Assembly: GCF_963422335.1 (NCBI RefSeq)
Contig: NZ_OY729424.1
Location: 558,001-622,000, forward strand
Source of the DNA: an uncultured Roseateles sp.
GTDB taxonomy: Bacteria; Pseudomonadota; Gammaproteobacteria; Burkholderiales; Burkholderiaceae_C
Direction of reading: 5' to 3'
Length of the DNA stretch: 64,000 nucleotides
The translations under genes and the position numbers were made by a program. The notes beneath the pieces are model-generated. The model saw only the letters and a program-made list of their open reading frames with translations, did not search any database and was not told where the DNA came from. Positions 49,155-58,356 of the stretch are shown one piece after another. How positions within the stretch are numbered: the stretch's first letter is position 1; each line of letters opens with the position of its first letter.

Positions 49155-50426
49155 ATGGAGACCGCCCCCATGTCCATGAAGCTCGTCACCCTGGCCCTCC
49201 TTTTCCCCTTGTCCGCCGCCCTGCTTGCCCCGGCGCAGGCGCAACAGAAGACCACGCTGACCGTGGCCACCTTCCCCGATCTGGACCGCGCTGCCAAGGC
49301 GGCCGTGCCGGCCTGGAACAAGCAGTATCCCAACGTCGAGCTGAAGATCATCTCGCTGCAGTACGCCGACCACCACACGGCGATGACCACCGCCCTGGCC
49401 ACCGGCTCGGGCCTGCCCGACGTGATGGCACTGGACCTGCGCTTCATCGGCAAGTTCGCCGAGAGCGGCGGCCTGGAAGACCTGGCCCAGCCGCCGTTCA
49501 ACGGCCTGGCCCTGCGCGATCAGTTCGTGCGCTACACCTACACGCAGGCCACCAGCAGCACCGGTGCACTGGCCGCCATGCCCACCGACATCGGCCCGGG
49601 CACCCTGCTGTACCGCAAAGACATCATCGACAAGGCCGGTGTCACCGAGGCCGACCTGACCAAGGACTGGGCCAGCTACATCGCTGCCGGCAAAAAGATC
49701 AAGGCCACCACCGGCGCCTACCTGCTGGCCGATGCCGCCGACCTGCGCGACATCGCCCTGCGCGCCGGCCTGAAGGACGGCGAGGGCATCTACTTCGACG
49801 CCAAGGGCCAGGTGCTGGTCGATAGCCCGCGCTTTGTGCGCGCCTTCGAGCTGGGCCGCGAGGCCCGCCAGGCCGGGCTCGACGCCAAGGCCACCTCGTG
49901 GACGAACGAATGGGCGGCCGGCTTCAAGCAGGGCCGCATCGCCACGCAGATGATGGGCGCCTGGCTGACCGGCCATCTGAAGAACTGGCTGGCGCCCGAC
50001 ACCGCGGGCAAGTGGCGCTCGGCCAATCTGCCGGGCGGCTTGTACGGCTCCTACGGCGGCTCGTTCTACGCGATACCGAAGAAGGCCGCGCACAAGCCCG
50101 AGGCCTGGGACTTCATCCGCTTCATGACCGCCAACAAGGACACGCAGCTGAACTCGCTGCGCGTGCTCGACACCTTCCCGGCCCTGATTGCCGCGCACCA
50201 GGACGCCTTGATGGACGAGCCCATCGCCTTCCTCGGCGGGCAGAAGGCCCGGCTGCTGTGGCGTGACATCGCGGCCAAGGTGCCGGCCATTCCAGTCAGC
50301 AAGTACGACGCGGTGGCCACCGACATCATCCGCGACGAGTTCGAGAAGGTGGTGGCCGAGGGCAAGGACATCAAGACGGCACTGGCCGACGCGAAGTCGC
50401 TGATAGCCCGCCGCGCGCGCCGCTGA
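49155..50426 (+). CDS. Sugar ABC transporter substrate-binding protein
   Basis: This 423-aa protein has a signal peptide (LVTLALLFPLSAALLAPAQAQ) and a family 1 extracellular binding-protein fold, with TTLTVATFPDLDRAA, GSGLPDVMALDLRF, MPTDIGPGTLLYRKDI and IATQMMGAWLTG. It binds an oligosaccharide in the periplasm and delivers it to the permeases encoded next. Starts at 49155, 49170 and 49176 are possible: the first has GAGGA seven bases upstream, the second a weaker GGAG. The permease gene follows after 7 bases. Confidence 0.9.
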   Translation: METAPMSMKLVTLALLFPLSAALLAPAQAQQKTTLTVATFPDLDRAAKAAVPAWNKQYPNVELKIISLQYADHHTAMTTALATGSGLPDVMALDLRFIGKFAESGGLEDLAQPPFNGLALRDQFVRYTYTQATSSTGALAAMPTDIGPGTLLYRKDIIDKAGVTEADLTKDWASYIAAGKKIKATTGAYLLADAADLRDIALRAGLKDGEGIYFDAKGQVLVDSPRFVRAFELGREARQAGLDAKATSWTNEWAAGFKQGRIATQMMGAWLTGHLKNWLAPDTAGKWRSANLPGGLYGSYGGSFYAIPKKAAHKPEAWDFIRFMTANKDTQLNSLRVLDTFPALIAAHQDALMDEPIAFLGGQKARLLWRDIAAKVPAIPVSKYDAVATDIIRDEFEKVVAEGKDIKTALADAKSLIARRARR

Positions 50427-50433
50427 GGTGGTG

Positions 50434-51375
50434 ATGAAGATGCGTCAACTCAAAGCCCGCGACGTCGCGCCCTACCTGTTCATCGCGCCCTTCTTCGTGC
50501 TGTTCCTGGTGTTCGGTCTGTTCCCCTTGGGCTTCTCGATCTGGCTGTCGCTGCACCAGTGGGATCCGGCCGCCGGCTTGGCCGCGATGCGCTGGGTCGG
50601 AGTGGAGAACTACGGCTACGCCTTGACCGACCCCTGGTTCCACAAATCGCTCTACAACACGCTGTGGTTCGCCATCGTCTCCGGCCTGCCCCAGCACCTG
50701 CTGGCCCTGCCGCTGGCCTACTTCATCAATCGCAGGCTGAAGCGCTCGCGCAATGCGGTGGTAGGGGCCTACTTCCTGCCCTACATCACGTCCAGCGTGG
50801 CGATTGCGCTGATCTTCAGCACGCTGCTGTCCAAGGACTATGGCGTCATCAACGCGCTGCTGGCCGAACTGACCCGCCTGCCCTTGCTGGGCAGCCTGAT
50901 GCCCGCCGAGAGCATCGACTGGCTGGGCCAGGCCGCTTACACCAAGCCGGCCGTGGCCTTCGTCGTGTTCTGGCGCTTCCTGGGCTGGAATGTGGTGCTC
51001 TATCTGTCGGCGCTGCAGGTCATAGACAAGGATCTGTTCGAGGCCGCGACGCTCGATGGTGCCGGCGAGTGGCAGCAATTCCGCTACATCACCCTGCCGC
51101 TGCTCAAGCCGATGATGTTCTTCGCCGTCACGCTGACCATCATCGGCAATCTGCAGCTGTTCGAGGAGCCCTTCATCCTGGTGGATATCGAGAAGGGGGT
51201 CAGCCAGTCGGTGATGACCACGGCCATCTTCATGTACCGGCTGGCCTTCTCGGACGGCGACTTCGGCACCGCCTCGGCCGTGTCCTGGCTGCTGTTCATC
51301 GTCATCGCGGTGCTGACCTGGCTGAACAGCCGGCTGTTCGGTCGTCAGGTCGGAGGTGAACATGCGGCGCGCTGA
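50434..51375 (+). CDS. Sugar ABC transporter permease (MalF-like)
   Basis: This 313-aa protein has six membrane helices, starting APYLFIAPFFVLFLVFGLFP, and the EAA loop near residue 210-225 (FEAATLDGAGEWQQFRYITLPLLKP) that contacts the ATPase. Start is uncertain among GTG 50428, ATG 50434 and ATG 50440 because GAGGTG lies right at the first. It overlaps the next permease gene by 14 bases. It forms the transmembrane channel with the MalG-like partner. Confidence 0.88.
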   Translation: MKMRQLKARDVAPYLFIAPFFVLFLVFGLFPLGFSIWLSLHQWDPAAGLAAMRWVGVENYGYALTDPWFHKSLYNTLWFAIVSGLPQHLLALPLAYFINRRLKRSRNAVVGAYFLPYITSSVAIALIFSTLLSKDYGVINALLAELTRLPLLGSLMPAESIDWLGQAAYTKPAVAFVVFWRFLGWNVVLYLSALQVIDKDLFEAATLDGAGEWQQFRYITLPLLKPMMFFAVTLTIIGNLQLFEEPFILVDIEKGVSQSVMTTAIFMYRLAFSDGDFGTASAVSWLLFIVIAVLTWLNSRLFGRQVGGEHAAR

Positions 51376-52192
51376 CACCACCTCCACCGCCATGGCCTGG
51401 CTGCTGGTCGGCGCCGGCGCGCTGATACTGATCGCGCCGTTCTACTTCACCTTCGTCTTCGCCACCCATCCGCGCACCGAGATCTTCAACTCGCCGCCGC
51501 CGGCCTGGTTCGGCACATCGGCGTTCAGCAATTTCGACCTGCTGCTGGAGCGCCTGCCCTTCTGGCGCAATCTGGGCATGAGCCTGTACGTGGCCAGCAT
51601 GACGACGGCGCTGAACCTGCTGCTGTGCTCGCTGGCCGGCTATGCCTTCGCCACCTACGAGTTTCGCTTCAAGCGCGAGCTGTTCGCCGTGGTGCTGGCC
51701 TCGATGATGCTGCCCAGCTTCCTGAACATGATCCCCAGCTTCATGGTGATGGACTTCCTCGGCTGGATAGACCAGCCGCGAGCGCTCTACATCCCGGCCG
51801 CGGCCGGGGCGCTGGGTATCTTCATGATGCGCCAGTACATAGGCTCGGCAATCCATCGCGACCTGATAGACGCCGCGCGCATGGACGGCTGCGGCGAGTT
51901 CCGCATCTTCTGGAGCGTGGTGCTGCCCCTGCTCGGCCCGGCGCTCGGCACGCTGGGGCTGATCACCTTCATCTCCTCGTGGAACAACTTCGTCGCGCCG
52001 CTGGTGGTGATGCGCTCGGCCGAGAACTACACCCTGCCGCTGGCCCTGCGCTCGATGCAAAGCCCCAACAACACCGAGTGGGGCGCTCTGATGATGGGCA
52101 GTGCCATCGCGATGCTGCCACTGCTGATCGTCTTCTTCTTCAGCGCCAGGCGACTGGTGGCTGGCCTGACCTCGGGCGCCGTGCGCGGCTGA
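51362..52192 (+). CDS. Sugar ABC transporter permease (MalG-like)
   Basis: This 276-aa protein has six membrane helices and the MalG-type EAA loop (LIDAARMDGCGEFRIFWSVVLPLLGP). ATG 51362 follows GGAGGTGAAC. The start lies inside the previous permease gene, so the two are co-translated. It should pair with the MalF-like subunit; the ATPase is encoded about 1.6 kb downstream, after the beta-glucosidase gene. Confidence 0.88.
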   Translation: MRRADTTSTAMAWLLVGAGALILIAPFYFTFVFATHPRTEIFNSPPPAWFGTSAFSNFDLLLERLPFWRNLGMSLYVASMTTALNLLLCSLAGYAFATYEFRFKRELFAVVLASMMLPSFLNMIPSFMVMDFLGWIDQPRALYIPAAAGALGIFMMRQYIGSAIHRDLIDAARMDGCGEFRIFWSVVLPLLGPALGTLGLITFISSWNNFVAPLVVMRSAENYTLPLALRSMQSPNNTEWGALMMGSAIAMLPLLIVFFFSARRLVAGLTSGAVRG

Positions 52193-52215
52193 CCCTCCGA
52201 CTTTGAACTGAATCC

Positions 52216-53589
52216 ATGAACGCCACAGACAACACCCCGGTCTCGATCGCCGAACTGGCGCGCGCCTTCAAACCCGACTTCCAGTGGGGAGCGGCCACCA
52301 GCGCGGCGCAGATCGAAGGCGCAGCCCTGATCGACGGCAAGGCCGACTCGATCTGGGACCGCTTCTGCCGCGAGCCCGGCCGCATCAACGATGGCTCTAA
52401 CATCGACATCGCCTGCGACCACTACCACCGCTACAAGGACGATGTGGCGCTGATGAAGGGGATGGGCCTGGACGCCTACCGCTTCTCGTTCGCCTGGCCG
52501 CGTCTGCAGCCCCTGGGCCGTGGCGCCTGGAACGAGGCCGGCTTCGCGTTCTACGACAGGCTGATCGACGAGTTGCTGGCCGCCGGAATCAAGCCCCACG
52601 CCACGCTGTACCACTGGGACCTGCCCGCCGCCCTGCACGACGAATTCGGCGGCTGGGCCTCGCGCCAGATCGTGCCGCTGTTCGCCGACTATGCGGCCGA
52701 GGTGGCGCGCCGCTTCGGCGACCGGCTGGCCAGCCTCTCGACCCTGAACGAGCCCTGGTGCGTGGCCACGCTGGGCTACGAGACCGCCCAGTTCGCCCCG
52801 GGCCTGACCAGCCGCGCCGTTGCCGCCCAGGTGTCCCATCATCTGATGATGGCCCATGGCGCGGCGATACAGGCCATTCGTTCCGTTTTAGGGCCGCTGA
52901 CCAAGACACCGCTGGGCGTGGTGCTGAACCACACGCCGGCCTTCCCGGCCCAGGCCACCGAGGCCGACCGCCGCGCCGCCCGCATCGACGATGGCCTGAA
53001 TGTGCGCTGGTATATGGACCCCATCTTCCGCGGCCAGTACCCGGCCGACGTGATCGAACATCTGGGCGAGGACGCGCCAGTCATCGAGCCGCAAGACCTG
53101 GCCCTGATCCAGCAGCCGCTGGACTTTCTGGGCGTCAATTTCTACACCCGCAGTTTCATCAGCACCCGGCTGCCGGCCGTGCCGGCCCCGGGCAAGCAGG
53201 GCTTCACCGATATGGGCTGGGAAATCTACCCCAAGGCCCTGACCCAGCATCTGGTGCGCATCACCCGCGAGTACTCGCCGCCGCCAATCTACATCACCGA
53301 AAACGGCATGGCCAATGCCGACACCGTGGTCGATGGCCGCGTCACCGATCACGAGCGTATTGCCTATCTGCGCGAGCACCTGCGCGCGCTGGCCAGTGCG
53401 ATCGATCTGGGCGCCGATGTGCGCGGCTATTTCTACTGGAGCCTGCTCGACAACTTCGAGTGGAACTCGGGCTACACCAAGCGCTTCGGCCTGTTCCATG
53501 TGGACTACGCCACCCAGCAGCGCCTGGCCAAGGACAGCGCGAACTGGTACCGCGAGTTCATCGCCGCCCACCATGGGTTGAAGGCCTGA
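52216..53589 (+). CDS. Glycoside hydrolase family 1 beta-glucosidase
   Basis: This 457-aa protein has the GH1 catalytic pair: acid/base Glu179 in STLNEPWC and nucleophile Glu362 in IYITENGMA. It also has the substrate-binding FQWGAATSAAQIEGA and YHWDLP segments. The length matches bacterial GH1 enzymes (about 450). There is no signal peptide, so it acts in the cytoplasm on beta-linked gluco-oligosaccharides such as cellobiose brought in by the ABC transporter. Glucose released would go to the glucokinase encoded downstream. Confidence 0.92.
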   Translation: MNATDNTPVSIAELARAFKPDFQWGAATSAAQIEGAALIDGKADSIWDRFCREPGRINDGSNIDIACDHYHRYKDDVALMKGMGLDAYRFSFAWPRLQPLGRGAWNEAGFAFYDRLIDELLAAGIKPHATLYHWDLPAALHDEFGGWASRQIVPLFADYAAEVARRFGDRLASLSTLNEPWCVATLGYETAQFAPGLTSRAVAAQVSHHLMMAHGAAIQAIRSVLGPLTKTPLGVVLNHTPAFPAQATEADRRAARIDDGLNVRWYMDPIFRGQYPADVIEHLGEDAPVIEPQDLALIQQPLDFLGVNFYTRSFISTRLPAVPAPGKQGFTDMGWEIYPKALTQHLVRITREYSPPPIYITENGMANADTVVDGRVTDHERIAYLREHLRALASAIDLGADVRGYFYWSLLDNFEWNSGYTKRFGLFHVDYATQQRLAKDSANWYREFIAAHHGLKA

Positions 53590-53641
53590 AGTGATGCCGC
53601 CCCTCGTCCAAGGAGTACCTTGGCCGGTCCCCCGCGGGGAC

Positions 53642-53678
53642 GGCGATGCCCGCGGCATCGAGCCGCGGGCACATCGCC
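53642..53678 (+). other. Strong hairpin in the leader of the ABC ATPase gene
   Basis: GCCCGCGGC (53648-53656) and GCCGCGGGC (53662-53670) form a perfect nine-base-pair stem with loop ATCGA. GGCGAT (53642-53647) and ATCGCC (53673-53678) extend it past a two-base bulge. It lies in the 176-base gap between the beta-glucosidase and ATPase genes, the only long gap inside this locus. It has no T tract. It may limit read-through or set transcript stability. Confidence 0.55.
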
Positions 53679-53765
53679 AGCGCGGGCCGGCTTGGGAGCG
53701 GCCCGGCGCTCGGCCCGCAAGCCTCATATGTCACGGGTGCCGCGTTCGCGGGATGGAAAACTGAG

Positions 53766-54797
53766 ATGGCTCAACTGCAGTTCAAAGGTGTCAGCAAGGC
53801 ATACGGCAACAACGCAGCCGTCGTCCGCGATCTGAACCTCGACGTCCGCGACGGCGAGTTCATGGTCCTGGTCGGCCCCTCGGGCTGCGGCAAGAGCACG
53901 TCCCTGCGCATGCTCGCCGGCCTGGAAGACGTCAGCGCCGGCCAGATCTTCATTGGCGAGCGCGAGGTCACCGAGGTGGCACCGGCCCAGCGCGGCGTGG
54001 CCATGGTGTTCCAGAGCTATGCCCTCTACCCGCATATGACGGTGGCCGAGAACATGGGCTTCGGGCTGAAGATGGCCGGCGCGTCCAAGGCCGCCGTCAA
54101 CGAGGCGGTGTTGAAGGCTGCTCGCAGCCTGCAGCTGGAGCCGCTGCTGGCGCGCCGGCCCAAGGAGCTGTCAGGCGGCCAGCGTCAGCGTGTGGCCATA
54201 GGCAGGGCGATAGTCCGCGAGCCGCAGGTGTTTCTGTTCGACGAGCCGCTGTCGAACCTCGACGCCTCGTTGCGCAACGAGATGCGGGTCGAGCTGTCGC
54301 GCCTGCACGAGCGGCTGGGCGCCACCATCATCTACGTCACCCACGACCAGGTCGAGGCGATGACCTTGGGCGATCGCATCGCCGTGTTCAACGGCGGTCG
54401 CATCGAGCAGGTCGGCCCGCCGATGGAGGTCTATCGCCGGCCGGTGAACCGTTTCGTCGCCGGCTTTCTGGGCTCGCCAAGAATCAACTTCCTGCCCGCC
54501 GCCTTGATGCAGTGCCCGCTGCCCGCCGGCACCGCCAGCGTTGGTCTTCGGCCCGAGCATCTGCGCTGCGTGGCCGGTGACGCGGGGCCGGGCCTTGCCG
54601 GTGCGCTGGAGCTGGTCGAGCACCTGGGCGACGCCTGCCTGGCCTATGTGCGCGTGGTCGGGGTGGACGACATCGTCGCCGTCAAGCTCGGTGCGGCCGA
54701 GGGCCTGCAGCTGCAACGCCACCAGCCGGTGCGCTTGCAGTTCGAGCCCGAGCACGTGCTGGCCTTCGATGCCCAGGGCCTGACGCTGTTTTCCTGA
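53766..54797 (+). CDS. Sugar ABC transporter ATP-binding protein (MsmK/UgpC-like)
   Basis: This 343-aa protein has Walker A (GPSGCGKST, about residue 37), Q-loop (MVFQSYALYPHMT), ABC signature (LSGGQRQRVAIGRA), Walker B (VFLFDEPLSNLDA) and switch His (YVTHDQVEAM), followed by a C-terminal TOBE-type domain (about 270-343). This is the MalK/UgpC layout. It powers the permease pair encoded upstream. Glucokinase follows after 15 bases. Confidence 0.92.
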   Translation: MAQLQFKGVSKAYGNNAAVVRDLNLDVRDGEFMVLVGPSGCGKSTSLRMLAGLEDVSAGQIFIGEREVTEVAPAQRGVAMVFQSYALYPHMTVAENMGFGLKMAGASKAAVNEAVLKAARSLQLEPLLARRPKELSGGQRQRVAIGRAIVREPQVFLFDEPLSNLDASLRNEMRVELSRLHERLGATIIYVTHDQVEAMTLGDRIAVFNGGRIEQVGPPMEVYRRPVNRFVAGFLGSPRINFLPAALMQCPLPAGTASVGLRPEHLRCVAGDAGPGLAGALELVEHLGDACLAYVRVVGVDDIVAVKLGAAEGLQLQRHQPVRLQFEPEHVLAFDAQGLTLFS

Positions 54798-54812
54798 ATT
54801 CGGAGTATCGCA

Positions 54813-55769
54813 ATGATGAAGTCGAACAGCTTTCCCCGCCTGGTCGCCGATGTCGGCGGCACCAATGTTCGCTTTGCCAGCCAGTACGTGGCCCAGGGCC
54901 CGCTGATGGGCATGGCCAGCTATGCCTGCGCCGACTTCGCGACCCTGTGGGACGCACTGCAACACCATCTGGCCGCCCGTGGTGAGGGCCGGCCGCGCTG
55001 GTGCGCGATCGGCATCGCCACCGCCATCACCGGCGACCATGTGCAGATGACCAACCACCACTGGGGCTTCTCGATCGCCGCGCTGCAGCAGGCACTGGGT
55101 GCCGAGCGTCTGGTGGTGCTGAATGACTTCACCGCGCTGGCCCTGTCCCTGCCGGCGCTGGCCCCCGAGGCGCGCCGCCAGGTCGGCGGCGGCGCGGCGG
55201 TGGACGGCGCGCCACTGGGCCTGGTCGGCCCCGGCACGGGTCTGGGCGTCAGCGGCCTGCTCGCCGGTCAGCTGGCCATCGGCGGCGAGGGCGGCCATGT
55301 GACGCTCAGCTCCTGCGAGCCCGAGGAAGACGCGGTGCTGAAGGTCCTCCAGCGCCGCTTCGGCCATGTCTCGGCCGAGCGGGCGCTGTCGGGGCCAGGT
55401 CTTGAGAACCTGTATCAGGCCCTGGCCGAGGTGCGCGGTCAGCCCTCCGCGCCGCTGGACGCCAAGGACATCAGCAGCGCCGCGCTGGACGCCAGCAACC
55501 CGCTGGCCGTGGCCGCGCTGCAGCTGTTCTGCAGCCTGCTGGGCAATGTGGCCGGCAATGTGGCGCTGACGCTGGGCGCCCGCGGCGGCCTCTACATCGG
55601 CGGCGGCATCGTGCCGCGGCTGGGCGAGTGGTTCGACCGCAGCCGCTTCCGCGAGCGCTTCGAGGCCAAGGGGCGCTTCCGCAGCTATCTGCAGGCGATC
55701 CCGACCTATGTGGTGCAGGCCGGCGACCAGGCCGCGCTGCTGGGCGCCAGCCGCGCGCTCGACTCCTAG
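54813..55769 (+). CDS. glk: Glucokinase
   Basis: This 318-aa protein has the ROK-unrelated Glk pattern of proteobacterial glucokinases: the ATP-binding LVADVGGTNVRFA, LNDFTALALSLPAL, GPGTGLGVSGL and GGEGGHVTLSS. It phosphorylates glucose at C6 with ATP in the cytoplasm. The gene end overlaps the stop of the convergent iolG gene by four bases. Start is ATG 54813 or 54816, after CGGAG. Position downstream of a GH1 enzyme and an ABC system suits beta-glucoside catabolism. Confidence 0.9.
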   Translation: MMKSNSFPRLVADVGGTNVRFASQYVAQGPLMGMASYACADFATLWDALQHHLAARGEGRPRWCAIGIATAITGDHVQMTNHHWGFSIAALQQALGAERLVVLNDFTALALSLPALAPEARRQVGGGAAVDGAPLGLVGPGTGLGVSGLLAGQLAIGGEGGHVTLSSCEPEEDAVLKVLQRRFGHVSAERALSGPGLENLYQALAEVRGQPSAPLDAKDISSAALDASNPLAVAALQLFCSLLGNVAGNVALTLGARGGLYIGGGIVPRLGEWFDRSRFRERFEAKGRFRSYLQAIPTYVVQAGDQAALLGASRALDS

Positions 55770-56764
55770 AAAGTCACCGGCTGTCCGCTGGCGAAGGACT
55801 GCGCCGCCGCATCGGCCAGACGCTGGGCCGCCACGCCGTCGCGTATCGTCGTGCGGAAGGCACCACCGGACTGCAGCTGCTCGAAGAAGTGCGTCAGCTC
55901 CAGACGGTAGGCCTCGCGATAGCGCTGCAGAAAGAAGTTCTCCGGCAGGTCGGTGCGCACGCCCTGGCCGTCCATCTGCAGCACCTCGGTGGGCCGGTGG
56001 TTGCCGCAGGCCAGCAGGCCCTTGGAGCCGAGCAGCTCGAAGCGCTGGTCGTAGCCGTAGGCGGCGCGGCGGCTGGTATTGATCTGGCAGAGGCGCCCGC
56101 TGCGCGTGCGCAGGGTGACGGCGGTGCTGTCCACATCGCCGGCGGTGGCTATTGCCGGGTCGGTCAGGCAGGCGCCGGTGGCGCTGAGCCAGACCGCCTC
56201 GTCGCCCTCCTCGCACAGCATCCAGCGGAACACGTCGAAGTCGTGTATCAGCATGTCGCGGAAGATGCCGCCCGACTGCCTGATGTAGTCCACCGGCGGC
56301 GCGCCAGGGTCGCGGCTGGTGATGACCAGCATCTCCGGTGTGCCGATCTCGCCGCGCTGCGCCCGCGCCTTGGCCTCAACAAAGGTGGGGTCGAAGCGGC
56401 GCTGGAAGCCAATCATGCAGGCGACATTGGCGCTGGCGATCGCATCCGCGCAGGCCTGGGCGCGTGCCACCGACAGGTCCACCGGCTTCTCGCAGAACAC
56501 ATGCTTGCGCGCAGCAGCGGCGCGCAGTATCAGGTCGCTGTGCGTGGTCGTCGGCGAGGCGATCACCACCGCGTCTATGGCTGCATCGGCAAACACCGCA
56601 TCGATATCGGGGGCCACGTCGGCACCGTGCAGGGCGGCAACCTCGCGGGCCGACTCTGCCATCGGATCACTGACGGTCTTCAGCCTGATGCCCGGCAGGG
56701 CCGCGAGATTGGCGGCATGGATGCGGCCGATGCGGCCAGCGCCGAAGAGGGCGACGTTTTTCAT
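55766..56764 (-). CDS. iolG: Inositol 2-dehydrogenase (Gfo/Idh/MocA family)
   Basis: This 332-aa protein has the NAD fold (FGAGRIGRIHAANLA) and the catalytic EKPVDLS, with IGFQRRFDPTF and SGGIFRDMLIHDFDVFRWML characteristic of bacterial inositol dehydrogenases (the last includes Asp and His of the active site). IolG oxidises myo-inositol to 2-keto-myo-inositol. Its ATG overlaps the stop of the chemoreceptor gene upstream by four bases. The iolB gene lies beyond that. Confidence 0.9.
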   Translation of the reverse strand: MKNVALFGAGRIGRIHAANLAALPGIRLKTVSDPMAESAREVAALHGADVAPDIDAVFADAAIDAVVIASPTTTHSDLILRAAAARKHVFCEKPVDLSVARAQACADAIASANVACMIGFQRRFDPTFVEAKARAQRGEIGTPEMLVITSRDPGAPPVDYIRQSGGIFRDMLIHDFDVFRWMLCEEGDEAVWLSATGACLTDPAIATAGDVDSTAVTLRTRSGRLCQINTSRRAAYGYDQRFELLGSKGLLACGNHRPTEVLQMDGQGVRTDLPENFFLQRYREAYRLELTHFFEQLQSGGAFRTTIRDGVAAQRLADAAAQSFASGQPVTF

Positions 56765-58356
56765 AGCGATTCCTTGGAGGTTGATGGGAATGAGGGAGAG
56801 GTTGGGGCGAGCTTGAACACCGCCACCGACTGCAGCAGATGTGCCGCCTGCTGCTGCAGCGACAGCGCCGCGGCGGCGCTCTGCTCGACCAGGGCGGCGT
56901 TTTGCTGGGTGGCGTGGTCCATATGGGTGATGGCCTCGCCGACCTGGGCCACGCCGCTGCTTTGCTCGGCGCTGGCACGGCTGATGTCGGCCACCAGGCC
57001 GCTGACGCGCCCGATGGCCGCCACCACCTCCTGCATCGTCGCGCCGGCGCGATCAACCAGCAGGCTGCCCTGCTCGACGCGGCCGACGCTGACGTTGATC
57101 AGTCCGCTGATGGTCTTGGCCGCCTCGGCGCTGCGCTGCGCCAGGCTGCGCACCTCGCCGGCCACGACGGCAAAGCCGCGGCCCTGGTCGCCGGCACGGG
57201 CGGCCTCGACGGCGGCATTCAGCGCCAGGATATTGGTCTGGAAGGCGATACCGTCGATCACGCCGGTGATCTCGGCAATGCGGCGCGAGCTGTCAATGAT
57301 GTCCTTCATCGTCGCCACCACCTCGCCCACCACCGCACCGCCGCGCAGGGCCACGGCGCTGGCGTCCTGCGCCAGCCGGCTGGCCTGGCCGGCCTGCTCG
57401 GCGTTGTTGCGCACCGTGCTGCCCAGCTGCTCCATCGCCGCCGCCGTCTGCTCCAGCGCACCAGCCTGCTGCTCGGTGCGGCCCGACAGATCCTGATTGC
57501 CCTGGGCAATCTCCTGGCTGGCGGCAGCCAGGTGCTCGGCATTGCTGCGCACCTGGCCGACCACGCCGGACAGGCCGACCTGCATCTCGGCCAGCGCCTG
57601 CAGCAGCTGCGCGGTCTCGCTGCGGCCTGGCGCTTCGATGGCCAGGCTCAGATCACCGGCCGCCACGCCACGCGCCAGCCGCACCGCCCGCTGCAGCGGA
57701 CGCGTCGTCGTGCGCACGATCCACCAGGCCAGCAGCAGGGCCAGCAGGAGGGCGAACAGGGCACCGGCGGCAATGCCCCGCTGCAACCGCGTTGCGCTGG
57801 CGGTGGCCTGCTCGGCCGCGGCCGCCATGGCCTCGGTCTCGTGGCGCAACAGCTCCTGCACGCCGGCCTGGAACACCGCCTCGGCCGGAATCACCTCGGC
57901 CTTCAGCAGATCGCGGCCATCATCGCTGGAGCCGGCATTCACCAGGTCCTCGAAGCGGCGCTGCAGCAGCAGATAGGTCTTGCCCGCCTGCTGCATGCGG
58001 GCCAGTATGGCCAGGCCCTCCGTGGTGGTGATGCGCGCCGCCACCGCCTCCAGGTCCTGCCCCAGCTGCTTGCGCGCCGCCTGCACCCTGGCCGTCTCCT
58101 GCTTGATCTCGCGGATGTCGTTCCACAGCAGCAGATTGCGCAGCGAACGGCCCATCTCGCGCACATCGCGCTCGACCTCGCCGACCAGGGCCATGCGCGG
58201 ATACTGGCCCCGCACCAGCTCGTCGACCCGCGCATTCAATGCGCCAATGCCCAGCCAGCCGGCGGCGCCGAGAGCCGCAATCAACAGCGCCACGCTGCCG
58301 AAGCCGGCACTGAGCAGGGCCTTCAGGGACAGTTCGTCCAGTCGCCAGTTGCTCAT
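56761..58356 (-). CDS. Methyl-accepting chemotaxis protein
   Basis: This 531-aa receptor has an N-terminal membrane helix (ALLSAGFGSVALLIAALGAAGWLG), a periplasmic four-helix-bundle-type sensor (about 45-190), a second helix (GIAAGALFALLLALLLAWWIV), HAMP (about 215-270) and a signalling domain whose tip is RIAEITGVIDGIAFQTNILALNAAVEAARAG. It should sense a periplasmic ligand and steer CheA. Its start at 58356 overlaps the iolB stop and its stop overlaps the iolG start, ATGA on both sides. That embeds it in the inositol genes, so an inositol-type ligand is an inference worth considering. Confidence 0.9.
   Translation of the reverse strand: MSNWRLDELSLKALLSAGFGSVALLIAALGAAGWLGIGALNARVDELVRGQYPRMALVGEVERDVREMGRSLRNLLLWNDIREIKQETARVQAARKQLGQDLEAVAARITTTEGLAILARMQQAGKTYLLLQRRFEDLVNAGSSDDGRDLLKAEVIPAEAVFQAGVQELLRHETEAMAAAAEQATASATRLQRGIAAGALFALLLALLLAWWIVRTTTRPLQRAVRLARGVAAGDLSLAIEAPGRSETAQLLQALAEMQVGLSGVVGQVRSNAEHLAAASQEIAQGNQDLSGRTEQQAGALEQTAAAMEQLGSTVRNNAEQAGQASRLAQDASAVALRGGAVVGEVVATMKDIIDSSRRIAEITGVIDGIAFQTNILALNAAVEAARAGDQGRGFAVVAGEVRSLAQRSAEAAKTISGLINVSVGRVEQGSLLVDRAGATMQEVVAAIGRVSGLVADISRASAEQSSGVAQVGEAITHMDHATQQNAALVEQSAAAALSLQQQAAHLLQSVAVFKLAPTSPSFPSTSKESL

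Noticed and set aside
54171..56216. A 681-codon antisense frame over the ABC ATPase and glucokinase genes
   Set aside because: It crosses the ends of three recognised genes and has no ribosome-binding site; a shadow frame.
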